Shown in pieces: positions 34,993-43,476 of a stretch of DNA of 64,000 nt. A program made the translations under genes and the position numbers. The notes beneath the pieces were generated by a model. It worked only from the letters and a program-made list of their open reading frames with translations. It had not been told where the DNA came from and ran no database searches. The stretch is from CAYRSS01 sp964426945 (lineage in GTDB: Bacteria; Planctomycetota; Phycisphaerae; UBA1845). The stretch lies in contig CAYRSS010000001.1 of assembly GCA_964426945.1 (NCBI GenBank), positions 1 to 64,000 on the forward strand, given 5' to 3'. Within the stretch, counting starts at the first letter, position 1; every line of letters begins with the position of its first letter.

Positions 34993-35700
34993 GTGGGACA
35001 GAAGGTACATCCCCTTGGTTTCCGGGTCGGCGTCACCGAAGACTGGCGTTCGCGCTGGTTTGCGCCGAAGGCGGCTTACGCCGAGTTCCTCATCGAGGAC
35101 CAGAAGATCCGGAACTTCATCGACGAGCGTCTCAATCGCCAGCCGCCTTACGCCGCGGTGTCGGAGGTCGAGATTGAGCGGACGCGCAACCAGGTGAAGG
35201 TGCTGCTCCATACGGCGCGGCCGGGCCTCGTCATCGGTCCGAAGGGGGCCGAGGTGGACAAGCTCCGCGAGGCGCTGGAGGACCTGATCGATCGCAAGAT
35301 CAACCTCAACATCGTGGAGATCAAGAATCCCGATGCGAACGCGAAGCTCATCGCCGAGTCGATCGGCGAGCAGCTCAAGAAGCGTGCGGGTTTCCGTCGC
35401 GTGCTTAAGATGCGGGCCGAGGCTGCGATGGCTGCCGGCGCCCGCGGGATCAAGATCGCGGTGAGCGGCCGTCTGGGCGGCGCCGAGCTGGCCCGAAGCG
35501 AGTCGCTGATCCGCGGGTCGATCCCCCTGCACACGCTCCAGGCGCACATTGAGTATGGTTTCGCCGTCTGCCGCACGACGTTCGGCACGATCGGCATCAA
35601 GGTCTGGCTCTACCACGGCCGCTACGGCGAAGAGGCGACGATCCTGCCGAGCGAGAATCAGGGTCGTGGCCGCGAGATGCGCCGCGGCAAGCGTGGCTAG
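34993..35700 (+). CDS. rpsC: 30S ribosomal protein S3
   Basis: 235 residues from GTG 34993, directly after GGAGG (34980-34984). GQKVHPLGFRVGVTEDWRSRWF is the invariant start. The KH domain has VIGPKGAEVDKLREAL, and the C-terminal half has GIKIAVSGRLGGAELARSE and GIKVWLYHG. It forms part of the mRNA entry helicase site. A hairpin at 34966-34980 abuts the ribosome-binding site. The open frame back to 34873 overlaps rplV. Confidence 0.96.
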   Translation: MGQKVHPLGFRVGVTEDWRSRWFAPKAAYAEFLIEDQKIRNFIDERLNRQPPYAAVSEVEIERTRNQVKVLLHTARPGLVIGPKGAEVDKLREALEDLIDRKINLNIVEIKNPDANAKLIAESIGEQLKKRAGFRRVLKMRAEAAMAAGARGIKIAVSGRLGGAELARSESLIRGSIPLHTLQAHIEYGFAVCRTTFGTIGIKVWLYHGRYGEEATILPSENQGRGREMRRGKRG

Positions 35701-35756
35701 AGCGCCGTCGGCCCGGGGCGAGATGTCCCGGCCGTGCGGAGCAGGATGATTAGTTC

Positions 35757-35781
35757 GCCGCCGGTCGAGTTTTCCGGCGGC
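35757..35781 (+). promoter_or_regulatory. Stem-loop in the rpsC-rplP spacer
   Basis: A perfect 8-bp stem, GCCGCCGG/CCGGCGGC with a 9-nt loop ending in TTTT, 20 nt ahead of the rplP ATG and just before its GGGGAG site. It is one of a series of spacer hairpins in this operon. Confidence 0.5.
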
Positions 35782-35801
35782 CGGTTTGGGGAGATTCGGT
35801 C

Positions 35802-36221
35802 ATGGCGCTGATGCCGAAGCGCGTCAAGTGGCGCAAGACTCAACGCGGCAAGCTCCGCGGCAAGGCAAACCGTGGGAACAAGGTTTCCTACGGTGAGTAC
35901 GGGCTGCAGTCGCTCGGCACCAGCTGGATCAGCGGTCGCCAGATCGAGGCCGGCCGCGTCGCCGCGACACACTACCTGCAGCGCGAGGGTCGCACGTATG
36001 TGCGCATCTTCCCGCACAAGCCGGTGTCGTCGAAGCCGCTCGAGGTGCGAATGGGTACGGGCAAGGGCGATCCGGAATACTGGGTGGCCTGTGTGCGCGA
36101 AGGCATGATCATGTTTGAGATCGGCGGCGTGGACGAGGAGACCGCGCGGAATGCGATGGCTCGTATCGCCCACAAGCTGCCGGTGCGGTGCCGGTTCGTG
36201 AAGCGTCGTCACGGGCTCTAG
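35802..36221 (+). CDS. rplP: 50S ribosomal protein L16
   Basis: 139 residues. MALMPKRVKWRKTQRGKLRG at the start and the conserved GTSWISGRQIEAGRVAATHY follow the family; FPHKPVSSKPLEVRMGTGKGDPEYWVACV includes the loop whose arginine is hydroxylated in E. coli. L16 positions A-site tRNA on the large subunit. GGGGAG precedes the ATG. Confidence 0.97.
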   Translation: MALMPKRVKWRKTQRGKLRGKANRGNKVSYGEYGLQSLGTSWISGRQIEAGRVAATHYLQREGRTYVRIFPHKPVSSKPLEVRMGTGKGDPEYWVACVREGMIMFEIGGVDEETARNAMARIAHKLPVRCRFVKRRHGL

Positions 36222-36243
36222 GCGAAGGGGAGGACGGGCTCTC

Positions 36244-36558
36244 ATGAAGATGGCAGATATCCGGGCGATGAAGACCAACGAGGTGCACGCCGAGCTTGAG
36301 CAGATGCGGCGTCACCTGTTCGACCTTCGTGCCCAGGCGGTGACGGAGAAGCTGGAGAACCCTCGCCAGCTCAAGCGGACCCAGAAGGACGTCGCCCGTC
36401 TGATGACCTCGCTTACCGAGCGGGGCGAGCAGAACATCGAGGAACTGCACCACCACATGGAGGCGCAGGCCAAGGCTCGTCGCACTGCGGCGGCGGGTAA
36501 GGGCGCCAAGGCGCCGAAGGCGAAGGCAAGCAAGACGGCGAAGGCCAAGAAGGCCTAG
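36244..36558 (+). CDS. rpmC: 50S ribosomal protein L29 with long Lys/Ala-rich tail
   Basis: 104 residues, well above the usual 63-70. The two-helix L29 core is residues 1-65, including ELEQMRRHLFDLRAQAVTEKLENPRQLKRTQKDVARLMT. From about 75 on it is an Ala/Lys tail (KGAKAPKAKASKTAKAKKA) resembling a histone-like tail. L29 lies beside L23 at the tunnel exit. The tail's role is unknown. Confidence 0.94.
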   Translation: MKMADIRAMKTNEVHAELEQMRRHLFDLRAQAVTEKLENPRQLKRTQKDVARLMTSLTERGEQNIEELHHHMEAQAKARRTAAAGKGAKAPKAKASKTAKAKKA

Positions 36559-36570
36559 TTGAGTCAGCGG

Positions 36571-36588
36571 CGGCCCGTCGTCGGGCCG
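36571..36588 (+). promoter_or_regulatory. Stem-loop in the rpmC-rpsQ spacer
   Basis: CGGCCCG-TCGT-CGGGCCG, a perfect 7-bp stem with a tetraloop, 14 nt before the rpsQ ATG. One of the repeated spacer hairpins; no T-run. Confidence 0.5.
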
Positions 36589-36601
36589 GCAGGGAGTCAC
36601 G

Positions 36602-36889
36602 ATGACAGCGGCAGTACAGAGCAACACAGGCCGGCGGAACAAGCCGGTTTCGCGCATCGGGACGGTGGTCTCCGACAAGCGCCAGAAGACGATCAAGGTC
36701 GTCTACTCGTTCATGGTGAAGCACACGAAGTACGGCAAGTACTTCAAGCGCTCGACCACGCTTCAGACGCACGACGAGAACAACGAGGCTCGCGTGGGCG
36801 ACGTGGTTGAGGTCTTCGCCTGCCGGCCGATCTCGAAGACGAAGTCGTGGCGGCTCGGACGAATCGTCAGCCGCGCGTCGCAGCAGTAG
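36602..36889 (+). CDS. rpsQ: 30S ribosomal protein S17
   Basis: 95 residues. The OB-fold core is RIGTVVSDKRQKTIKVVYSFMVKHTKYGKYFKRSTTLQTHDENNEARVGDVVEV, with CRPISKTKSWRLGRIV at the end. It is an early-binding small-subunit protein. The N-terminal 14 residues (MTAAVQSNTGRRNK) are a nonconserved extension. An overlapping frame from 36559 is a shadow. Confidence 0.96.
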   Translation: MTAAVQSNTGRRNKPVSRIGTVVSDKRQKTIKVVYSFMVKHTKYGKYFKRSTTLQTHDENNEARVGDVVEVFACRPISKTKSWRLGRIVSRASQQ

Positions 36890-36937
36890 CAGTTGGCATG
36901 ACCGGCCTGCGGCGCCGGGGGTGACGGAAACGATCCC

Positions 36938-37354
36938 ATGATCCAGATGCAGACAGTGGTCGAGGTCGCCGACAACACCGGCGCGAAGCTCGCCGAAGTG
37001 TTCAACGTCTACAAGGGCAGCACCGCCGGCACCGGCAAGTTCCGGCTGAAGCGGGCCCAGATCGGCGACATCGTGATGGTTGCGGTGAAGAAGTCGCTCG
37101 CCAACAGCGAGTTTTCCGGTGGCGCCGATCGCAAGGAGCGCTCGAAGCGTCGCAAGGCGAAGGCCGTCGTTGTGCGGACGAAGTACCCGACCCGTCGTCC
37201 CGACGGCAGCTATGTCCGGTTCGACACCAACGCGGTGGTGCTTCTGGATGACAAGAACGAGCCGCGCGGCACTCGCATCTTCGGCCCCGTGGCCCGCGAG
37301 CTGCGTGAAAAGAACTTCATGAAGATTGTGTCACTGGCGGAAGAGGTTGTCTGA
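36938..37354 (+). CDS. rplN: 50S ribosomal protein L14 with internal insertions
   Basis: 138 residues against about 122 in most bacteria. MIQMQTVVEVADNTGAKLAE, AVVVRTKYPTRRPDGSYVRFDTNAVVLL and IFGPVARELREKNFMKIVSLAEEV are canonical. Compared with E. coli L14, about eight extra residues each lie near YKGSTAGTGKFRLKR (25-39) and SEFSGGADRKERSKR (57-71). L14 takes part in a bridge to the small subunit, so the insertions could change bridge contacts or silencing-factor binding (inference). Confidence 0.96.
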   Translation: MIQMQTVVEVADNTGAKLAEVFNVYKGSTAGTGKFRLKRAQIGDIVMVAVKKSLANSEFSGGADRKERSKRRKAKAVVVRTKYPTRRPDGSYVRFDTNAVVLLDDKNEPRGTRIFGPVARELREKNFMKIVSLAEEVV

Positions 37355-37415
37355 CCGCGCCGGTTGGCTGGCATGCGTGCCGCCGCGGCGGCCTGTGACG
37401 AGAGAGGTATAGAGG

Positions 37416-37769
37416 ATGGCAGCGCACATCCGCAAGGACGATGTCGTCGAAGTGATCTCGGGCGAGCACAAGGGCGCCCGGGGCAAGGTGCTCCGTGTCG
37501 ACCTGGATCGCCACCTGGTCTACGTGGAGGGTGTGAACAAGGTGTACCGCCATGTTCGCCCTTCGCGCAAGAACCCGCAGGGCGGTCGTCTGCAGAAGGA
37601 GGCGCCGCTGCACCTGTCGAATGTGCTGCCGTATGACACGGCCGCCGGCAAGGGGCGCCGCGTCCGCTTCGACACCAAGGTCGACGCCGGCGGGAAGGTG
37701 ACCGAGAAGAAGCGGGTCACGACGGCCGGCACGGTTCTGGGAACGCTGGTCCGCGGCAAGGGCGCGTAG
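37416..37769 (+). CDS. rplX: 50S ribosomal protein L24
   Basis: 117 residues. The KOW motif is KDDVVEVISGEHKGARGKVLRVD, then YVEGVNKVYRHVRPSRKNPQGGRLQKEAPLHLSNV. It begins large-subunit assembly together with L3. The C-terminal segment KVDAGGKVTEKKRVTTAGTVLG is slightly longer than usual. Confidence 0.96.
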   Translation: MAAHIRKDDVVEVISGEHKGARGKVLRVDLDRHLVYVEGVNKVYRHVRPSRKNPQGGRLQKEAPLHLSNVLPYDTAAGKGRRVRFDTKVDAGGKVTEKKRVTTAGTVLGTLVRGKGA

Positions 37770-37818
37770 CCGACGTCAGGCGATGCCCGGCGGCAGCAGG
37801 AACGGGATAACGAGACAA

Positions 37819-38367
37819 ATGGCCAGGTTGCTTGAGCAGTACAAGAAGACGGTTCACACCCAGCTCGCCGAGAAGCTGGGGCTCAAGAATGCGATGCAGG
37901 TGCCCCGGCTGGAGAAGGTCGTGGTGTCCATGGGCGTCGGTCGCGCGGTGCGCGACAAGAACCCCGCGCTGCTGACGTCGGCGATGGACAACCTCACCAA
38001 GATCACCGGGCAGAAGCCGCAGGTTCGTCGCTCACGCAAGAGCATCTCGAACTTCAAGCTTCGCGAGAACATGGACGTCGGTTGCCGGGTGACCCTGCGC
38101 GGCCGGCGGATGTACGAGTTCATCGACCGGCTCTTCAACGCGGCGATTCCGCGTACGCGCGACTTCCGCGGGCTGCCGACGAACTCGTTTGACGGCCGCG
38201 GCAACTACTCGATCGGCCTTCCGGACGAGTCGATCTTCGCGGAGATCGACCCGGCCGTCGGGGCGCCGACGCAGGGAATGAACGTCACGTTCGTGACGAC
38301 GTCGAAGGATGACCAGGGGGCGCGGGAACTTCTCACGCTGCTCGGGCTTCCGTTCCGTCGTTCGTAG
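37819..38367 (+). CDS. rplE: 50S ribosomal protein L5
   Basis: 182 residues from ATG 37819 (MARLLEQYKKTVHTQLAEKLG). ITGQKPQVRRSRKSISNFKLREN and the region GNYSIGLPDESIFAEIDPA are the L5 signatures; it binds 5S rRNA and contacts P-site tRNA. The open frame from 37783 adds 12 nonconserved residues and is not preferred. Confidence 0.96.
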   Translation: MARLLEQYKKTVHTQLAEKLGLKNAMQVPRLEKVVVSMGVGRAVRDKNPALLTSAMDNLTKITGQKPQVRRSRKSISNFKLRENMDVGCRVTLRGRRMYEFIDRLFNAAIPRTRDFRGLPTNSFDGRGNYSIGLPDESIFAEIDPAVGAPTQGMNVTFVTTSKDDQGARELLTLLGLPFRRS

Positions 38368-38382
38368 TGTCTGAAGTATCAG

Positions 38383-38398
38383 GCCGGGCAAGCCCGGC
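38383..38398 (+). promoter_or_regulatory. Stem-loop in the rplE-rpsN spacer
   Basis: GCCGGGC-AA-GCCCGGC, a perfect 7-bp stem, 22 nt before the rpsN ATG and with no T-run. It belongs to the series of spacer hairpins. Confidence 0.5.
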
Positions 38399-38419
38399 GG
38401 GACGATCACGGGCGGGTTT

Positions 38420-38605
38420 ATGGCAACAACGGCCTGGAAGAACAAGGCAAGCGAGGCCCCGAAGTTTCAGTCGCGCCTGGTGAGGCGCTGCCAGCTGTGC
38501 GGGCGGTCACGCGCGGTGTACCGCAAGTTCCGCGTCTGCCGCATCTGTTTCCGGGGCCTGGCCCACGAGGGCAAGATTCCCGGCGTGCGCAAGGCGAGCT
38601 GGTAG
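38420..38605 (+). CDS. rpsN: 30S ribosomal protein S14, zinc-binding type
   Basis: 61 residues, the short zinc form (often called type Z). Four cysteines, C24, C27, C40 and C43, form the ribbon in RRCQLCGRSRAVYRKFRVCRICFRGLAHEG. The ending IPGVRKASW is invariant. A zinc form here implies the ordinary S14 is zinc-dependent; no zinc-free paralogue is seen in the window. Confidence 0.97.
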   Translation: MATTAWKNKASEAPKFQSRLVRRCQLCGRSRAVYRKFRVCRICFRGLAHEGKIPGVRKASW

Positions 38606-38652
38606 GCGAAGGCGCTGCGGCGCGGGCAGGGGTTTGAGCAGAGGAACACGGT

Positions 38653-39048
38653 ATGTGGTCTGATCCGATTGCTGACATGCTGACGCGGATTCGCAACGCG
38701 GTGCGCGTGCGCAAGAAGCAGGTGACAATTCCTTCCTCGAAGCTGAAGTCGGGCATCGCCCACGTCCTTCGCGAGGAAGGCTACATCACGGGCTACGACG
38801 TGGTCGAGGACGGCAAGCAGGGGCTGCTCCGCATCGACCTTAAGTACGGCGCCCGGGGTGAGCAGCTCCTGCACACGCTGAAGCGCGAGTCGAAGAGCGG
38901 CTGCCGGGTGTATCGCCGGGTTGACGCCCTCCCGCGGGTTCTCGATGGGCTTGGCATTGCCATCCTTTCGACCAGCCGGGGCGTGCTGAGCGATCGGCAG
39001 TGCCGCGAGCAGAACGTCGGCGGCGAGTTGCTCTGTACGGTGTACTAG
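38653..39048 (+). CDS. rpsH: 30S ribosomal protein S8
   Basis: 131 residues. DPIADMLTRIRNAVRVRKKQVTIPSSKLK at the start and YRRVDALPRVLDGLGIAILSTSRGVLSDRQCREQNVGGELLC at the end are diagnostic. S8 binds 16S rRNA helix 21 and in E. coli represses the spc operon by binding L5 mRNA; no such mimic was examined in detail here. Confidence 0.97.
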   Translation: MWSDPIADMLTRIRNAVRVRKKQVTIPSSKLKSGIAHVLREEGYITGYDVVEDGKQGLLRIDLKYGARGEQLLHTLKRESKSGCRVYRRVDALPRVLDGLGIAILSTSRGVLSDRQCREQNVGGELLCTVY

Positions 39049-39122
39049 CGAGTGTGGCGGCGGGTCGTGCCCCTGCTGGGGCGATGGCGGCCTGCCTTTC
39101 CAGAGTTTGACGAGGTACGCGC

Positions 39123-39719
39123 ATGTCGCGACTTGGAAAGAAACCGGTGCCCGTCCCCAGCGGGGTCGAGGTCAAGGTCGCCGGCCAGGACGTCACGGTG
39201 AAGGGCCCGAAGGGCTCCCTGACGATCCGGGTGCCGGCAACCGCGACGGTCGAATTTGACGGCGGCGCCCGGGAGCTCCGCGTGGCCCGCCAGGGCGATT
39301 TCAAGCAGGCCCTGGCCAACCACGGCCTGACGCGGTCGCTCCTGGCGAACATGGTTGAGGGCGTCAGCAAGGGCTTCGAACGCCGACTGATGATTCACGG
39401 CACCGGCTACAACTGCAAGGTGGAGGGCAAGAAGCTCCACCTGAACATCGGCTTCATGGGCCGGAACCGGGGCAAGGGCTCGCAGTTTGAGCTGCCCATC
39501 CCGGCTGGTCTGGAAGTCGTGGTCGAGTCGCCCGCCGCCCGCGGCGACGCCGACCCGGCGAAGTTCCTCATCAAGGGGATCGACAAGCAGCAGGTCGGTC
39601 AGTTCGCCGCCGAGATCCGCGCGCTGCGAAAGACCGAGCCGTATAAGGGCAAGGGCATCCGTTACGAAGGCGAACAGGTCCGTCGCAAACAGGGTAAGGC
39701 GCTTACCGGCGGCGGTTAA
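39123..39719 (+). CDS. rplF: 50S ribosomal protein L6
   Basis: 198 residues, slightly longer than the usual 178. MSRLGKKPVPVPSGVEVKV opens the first domain; LMIHGTGYNCKVEGKKLHLNIGFM links to the second; KTEPYKGKGIRYEGEQVRRKQGK ends it. L6 lies near the GTPase centre. About 12 extra residues (SPAARGDADPAKFL region) lie in the second domain. Confidence 0.97.
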   Translation: MSRLGKKPVPVPSGVEVKVAGQDVTVKGPKGSLTIRVPATATVEFDGGARELRVARQGDFKQALANHGLTRSLLANMVEGVSKGFERRLMIHGTGYNCKVEGKKLHLNIGFMGRNRGKGSQFELPIPAGLEVVVESPAARGDADPAKFLIKGIDKQQVGQFAAEIRALRKTEPYKGKGIRYEGEQVRRKQGKALTGGG

Positions 39720-39775
39720 TAGAACGATCGGCCGGGCGGCCTGAGGGCCGTCGGTCGGGAGGTTCCTGTAAAGCG

Positions 39776-40144
39776 ATGTATACGAACGAACTCAAGCGTG
39801 CCCGTCGAGCGCGGCGCAAGCTGAGCATCCGCAAGAAGGTGCTCGGCACGAGCGAGCGTCCGCGTCTCGCGGTGTTCCGCAGCGCGAAGCACATTTACGC
39901 CCAGCTCATTGACGACACGAAGGGTGTCACGCTGGTGGCAGCCAGCTCGCAGGCGAAGGACATCCGCGGAGAGGTCTCGTATGGCGGCAACGTGGCCGCT
40001 GCCAAGACCATCGGGCGGATCCTCGCGGAGCGGGCGCGGGCCAAGAACATCGAGGCTGTCGCGTTCGATCGCGCCGGCTACCGGTATCACGGCCGGGTCA
40101 AGGGCCTGGCAGAGGCCGCCCGCGAGGCCGGTCTCAAGTTCTAG
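39776..40144 (+). CDS. rplR: 50S ribosomal protein L18
   Basis: 122 residues. RARRKLSIRKKVLGTSERPRLAVFRSAKHIYAQLIDD and AFDRAGYRYHGRVKGLAEAAREAGLKF match L18, the 5S rRNA partner of L5. A hairpin (39737-39750) lies in the 56-nt spacer ahead of it. Confidence 0.96.
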   Translation: MYTNELKRARRARRKLSIRKKVLGTSERPRLAVFRSAKHIYAQLIDDTKGVTLVAASSQAKDIRGEVSYGGNVAAAKTIGRILAERARAKNIEAVAFDRAGYRYHGRVKGLAEAAREAGLKF

Positions 40145-40206
40145 GGTTGCGAGTCTGACGCGCCCGGCCCGTCGGCCGGGGCGTCGCAGCAAGGCGGAAC
40201 AAGCGT

Positions 40207-40713
40207 ATGGCGTTTAACGAGAAAATGGCCGCCCAGGAAGATTCGGGCGGCTTGGAGGAAGAAGTCGTCCGCATCTACCGCTGCTCGACAGTGGTGAAGG
40301 GCGGGCGGCGCTTCAGCTTCGCGGCCATGGTCGTCGTCGGCGACCGCCGCGGCAACGTGGGCATCGGCTACGGCAAGGCCGTCGAGGTGCCCGCGGCCGT
40401 CGAGAAGGCCAAGAAGATCGCCTCGCGCAGCATGATCAACGTCCGGCTCGTCGGCGGCACGCTGGCGCACCGGATCGAGGGTCGCTACGGCGCGAGCAAG
40501 ATCGTCATGCTGCCGGCCAGCCCGGGAACGGGCGTCATCGCGGGGTCAAGCGCCCGTGCGGTGCTCGAACTGGCCGGCCTGCACGACGTGCTGACCAAGA
40601 GCTACGGATCCAGCAGCCCGAAGAATCTGGTGCGTGCCACGTTCGAGGGTCTTCGCCAGCTGCTTTCGCGGGAACAGGTCGAGGAACTTCGCGGCGTGCG
40701 CCTGGCGGGATAG
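40207..40713 (+). CDS. rpsE: 30S ribosomal protein S5
   Basis: 168 residues. The loop VKGGRRFSFAAMVVVGDRRGNVGIGYGKA is the spectinomycin/accuracy loop, followed by PASPGTGVIAGSSARAVLELAG. S5 shapes decoding fidelity and mRNA entry. The next gene is rplO, only 6 nt on: the rpmD (L30) gene normally found here is absent. Confidence 0.97.
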   Translation: MAFNEKMAAQEDSGGLEEEVVRIYRCSTVVKGGRRFSFAAMVVVGDRRGNVGIGYGKAVEVPAAVEKAKKIASRSMINVRLVGGTLAHRIEGRYGASKIVMLPASPGTGVIAGSSARAVLELAGLHDVLTKSYGSSSPKNLVRATFEGLRQLLSREQVEELRGVRLAG

Positions 40714-40719
40714 GAAACC

Positions 40720-41169
40720 ATGCAGATCGCAGACATTACAAGGGAAGCCGGTCGCGAGCGTCCGCGCAAGCGGGTAGGCCGCGGCCGTTCATCGGGCCAC
40801 GGCAAGACCTCGACGCGTGGTACCAAGGGCGCCGGCGCCCGTGCGGGCGTCACGAAGATATCGCTGTCGGAAGGCGGGCAGATGCCCATGTTCCGCCAGC
40901 TCCCCAAGCGTGGGTTCTCGAACGCGAATTTCCGCAAGGAGTTCTGCGTCGTGAACGTCGCCGACCTGGAGGCCCGCTTCAAGGCCGGTGAACATGTGAC
41001 GGGCATCGCCCTCGTGGAGCGGGGGCTGGCCCGGAACCTGAACCTGCCGGTGAAGATCCTCGGCACCGGCGACCTGAAGAAGAAGCTGACGGTCGATGCG
41101 GCCGCGTTCAGCAAGTCGGCGGAGGAGAAGATCAAGGCCGCGGGGGGCGAAGCCCGCGTGGTCGGATAG
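40720..41169 (+). CDS. rplO: 50S ribosomal protein L15
   Basis: 149 residues. The Gly/Arg-rich start RKRVGRGRSSGHGKTSTRGTKGAGAR and the core GGQMPMFRQLPKRGFSNANFRKEFCVVNV are diagnostic for L15, a late-assembly protein. It directly follows rpsE. Confidence 0.97.
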   Translation: MQIADITREAGRERPRKRVGRGRSSGHGKTSTRGTKGAGARAGVTKISLSEGGQMPMFRQLPKRGFSNANFRKEFCVVNVADLEARFKAGEHVTGIALVERGLARNLNLPVKILGTGDLKKKLTVDAAAFSKSAEEKIKAAGGEARVVG

Positions 41170-41219
41170 TCGACATCGAGGCGACGCGAGCACCGGAGGC
41201 TCGTCGACGGCGATAACGA

Positions 41220-42575
41220 ATGTTCAGCACGTTTATCAACATCTTCAAGATCCCCGAGCTGCGTAACAAGCTGCTCTTCACCTTCGGGATGCTGGTGATC
41301 TACCGGCTCGGGTTTTACGTGCCCATCCCGGGTGTGAACCAGACGGCGATGTCCTCCTCCTCGACGGGGAGCATCGGCGACCTGTTCCAGCTCTTCACGG
41401 GCGGCAATCTCAGCCAGAGCACCATTTTCGGTCTCGGCATCATGCCGTACATCTCGGCGTCGATCATCCTGCAGCTTCTGGCGACGGTGGTCCCGACGCT
41501 CGAGAAGCTGGCGAAGGAAGGCGACACCGGGCGGCGGAAGATTAACGAGTACACGCGGTACCTGACGGTGCTGCTCTGCGTGATCCAGTCCGCGATCTGG
41601 CTGCGCTACCTGGCGACGAATCACTTTGTCTTCCCGGCGTATGAAGGCGGCTGGCTCCTCGGGCTGAAGTTCAGCTACGCGGTGATGGGGCTGTCGCTGC
41701 TCACGGCGGGAACGGTGTTCCTGATGTGGGTCGGCGAGCAGATCGACGAATACGGCATCGGCAACGGCATTTCGCTGATCATCATGGCCGGCATCGTGGC
41801 CCGCATTCCGAATGCGGTGATCCAGGTCGCCCAGAATTTCAGCGTTTCGGGCGCTGCCGGCAAGTCGTACGACCTTAAGACGGTTGTGATGATCGTCGTC
41901 ATGTTCGTCGCGGTGGTGGCGGGGGCGATCCTGATTACGCAGGGCCAGCGCCGCATCCCGATTCAGCAGGCCAAGCAGACGCGCGGTCGCCGGGTCTACG
42001 GCGGACAGCGCCAGTACCTGCCCCTGCGCGTGAATCATGGCGGCGTCATGCCGATCATCTTCGCCAGCTCCATGCTGGTGTTCCCGGGCCTGCTGTTCGG
42101 CTGGTTTGCCAGCTTCTGGCCGACGAGCGCCTTCTGGCGTTTCCTTCAGTCGCAGTTTGGCGGCCACGGCTACCTGTATGTGCTGGTCTACATCGCGGCG
42201 GTGTACTTCTTCTCCTACTTCTGGACGACCGTTCAGTTCCAGCCGAAGGAGATGGCCAACAACCTCCGCGACTACGGCAGCTTCATTCCCGGGCTTCGGC
42301 CGGGCAAGCGGACGGCGGACTATCTCGAGAAGGTCATGGGCCGCATCACGTATGTCGGCTCCGGCTTCCTGGCGATGATCGCGATCATCCCGACCCTGGT
42401 GGCGATGTGGCTCAGGGTGCCGTTTGACGTGTCGGCCCTGCTGGGCGGAACGGGTCTGCTGATCGTGGTGAGCGTGACCCTGGATCTGGTTCAGCGCATC
42501 GAGGCGAACCTGATCATGCGGAATTACAAGGGCTTCCTCGGCGGCGAGGGCCCGATCAAGGGATCTCGGTCGTAG
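41220..42575 (+). CDS. secY: Protein translocase subunit SecY
   Basis: 451 residues with ten membrane helices. MFSTFINIFKIPELRNKLLFTFGMLVIYRLGFYVPIPG begins with the typical lead helix; the plug region follows GNLSQSTIFGLGIMPYISASIILQLL; GIGNGISLIIMAGIVARIP and FQPKEMANNLRDYGSFIPGLRPGKRTADYL are also signatures. It forms the Sec channel with SecE and SecG. In the canonical place after rplO; adk, often next, is missing. Confidence 0.98.
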   Translation: MFSTFINIFKIPELRNKLLFTFGMLVIYRLGFYVPIPGVNQTAMSSSSTGSIGDLFQLFTGGNLSQSTIFGLGIMPYISASIILQLLATVVPTLEKLAKEGDTGRRKINEYTRYLTVLLCVIQSAIWLRYLATNHFVFPAYEGGWLLGLKFSYAVMGLSLLTAGTVFLMWVGEQIDEYGIGNGISLIIMAGIVARIPNAVIQVAQNFSVSGAAGKSYDLKTVVMIVVMFVAVVAGAILITQGQRRIPIQQAKQTRGRRVYGGQRQYLPLRVNHGGVMPIIFASSMLVFPGLLFGWFASFWPTSAFWRFLQSQFGGHGYLYVLVYIAAVYFFSYFWTTVQFQPKEMANNLRDYGSFIPGLRPGKRTADYLEKVMGRITYVGSGFLAMIAIIPTLVAMWLRVPFDVSALLGGTGLLIVVSVTLDLVQRIEANLIMRNYKGFLGGEGPIKGSRS

Positions 42576-42588
42576 CGGCGCGGTATGT

Positions 42589-43434
42589 ATGCGTCCGCGG
42601 GCAGGTAGATCGTTGAAGCGTCCGGAGCAACGTAGCGCGGGGAGGGCCGAGAAGGGCATCATCCTCAAGAGCTCGCGTGAGATCGAGCTGATGCGCAATG
42701 CCGGACGAGTCGTGCGCAAGGTGCATGAGCGGCTCCGCGAGATGGTCCGGCCTGGCGTAACCACGGCGGAACTCAACGCCGAGGCCGAGCGGATGATCGA
42801 GGTCTCCGGCGGACAGGCGCTGTTCAAGGGTGTGGTTAACCCACAGGCGCGGTTTCCGTTCCCTGCGGCGCTGTGTACCAGCGTCAATGACGAACTGGTC
42901 CACGGCATTCCCGGGCAGCGGGCGCTCAAGGACGGCGACGTCATCAGCATTGACTGCGGCGTCCGCCTCGACGGGTACTGCGGCGACGCCGCCGTGACGC
43001 ACGCGGTCGGCTCGGTGGCCCCGGACGTGCAGCGCCTGCTGGACGTCACGAGTGGGGCGCTGGACTTGGCCATCGCCGAGATTCGGCCCGGCCGGCGCTG
43101 GAGCGAGGTCGCCCGGACGATCCAGGCGTATGTCGAGAAGCAGAACTTCTCGGTGGTTCGCGAGTTCGTGGGTCACGGCATCGGCCGCGACATGCACGAG
43201 GAACCCAAGGTTCCCAACTACTGGGCCCGCGACCAGGTCCGGCTCGATTTTGAGCTGGTGGAGGGCCTGGTGATCGCCATCGAGCCCATGGTGAACATGG
43301 GCACGCACAAAGTTGAGTTCGGCGGTCCGGACGGATGGGTGGTGGTGACGCGTGACGGTCAGTACGCGGCCCACTTCGAGCACACGGTGGCGGTGACGCC
43401 GACCGGTGCCGACATCCTGACAGACGGCCGATAG
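42589..43434 (+). CDS. map: Methionine aminopeptidase type I
   Basis: 281 residues from ATG 42589. All metal ligands are present: D122 and D133 in ISIDCGVRLDGYCGDAAVTH, H196 in FVGHGIGRDMHEEP, E232 in IAIEPMVN and E264 in AHFEHTVAV; H105 (VNDELVHGIPG) completes the active site. It removes N-terminal methionine from nascent proteins. A TTG at 42613 with AGGT just upstream is an alternative start that would drop eight nonconserved residues. The infA gene that often follows is absent. Confidence 0.96.
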   Translation: MRPRAGRSLKRPEQRSAGRAEKGIILKSSREIELMRNAGRVVRKVHERLREMVRPGVTTAELNAEAERMIEVSGGQALFKGVVNPQARFPFPAALCTSVNDELVHGIPGQRALKDGDVISIDCGVRLDGYCGDAAVTHAVGSVAPDVQRLLDVTSGALDLAIAEIRPGRRWSEVARTIQAYVEKQNFSVVREFVGHGIGRDMHEEPKVPNYWARDQVRLDFELVEGLVIAIEPMVNMGTHKVEFGGPDGWVVVTRDGQYAAHFEHTVAVTPTGADILTDGR

Positions 43435-43476
43435 CAGGCGGCGCCCGGGCGGCGTCGCGGAAGGATGGTTGGCGTC

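Noticed and set aside
40602..43073. 823-residue minus-strand open frame over rpsE, rplO, secY and map
   Set aside because: All four plus-strand genes are certain; this frame is their shadow.
43435..43476. Hidden infA gene between map and rpmJ
   Set aside because: The gap is only 42 nt, far shorter than the roughly 220 nt needed.
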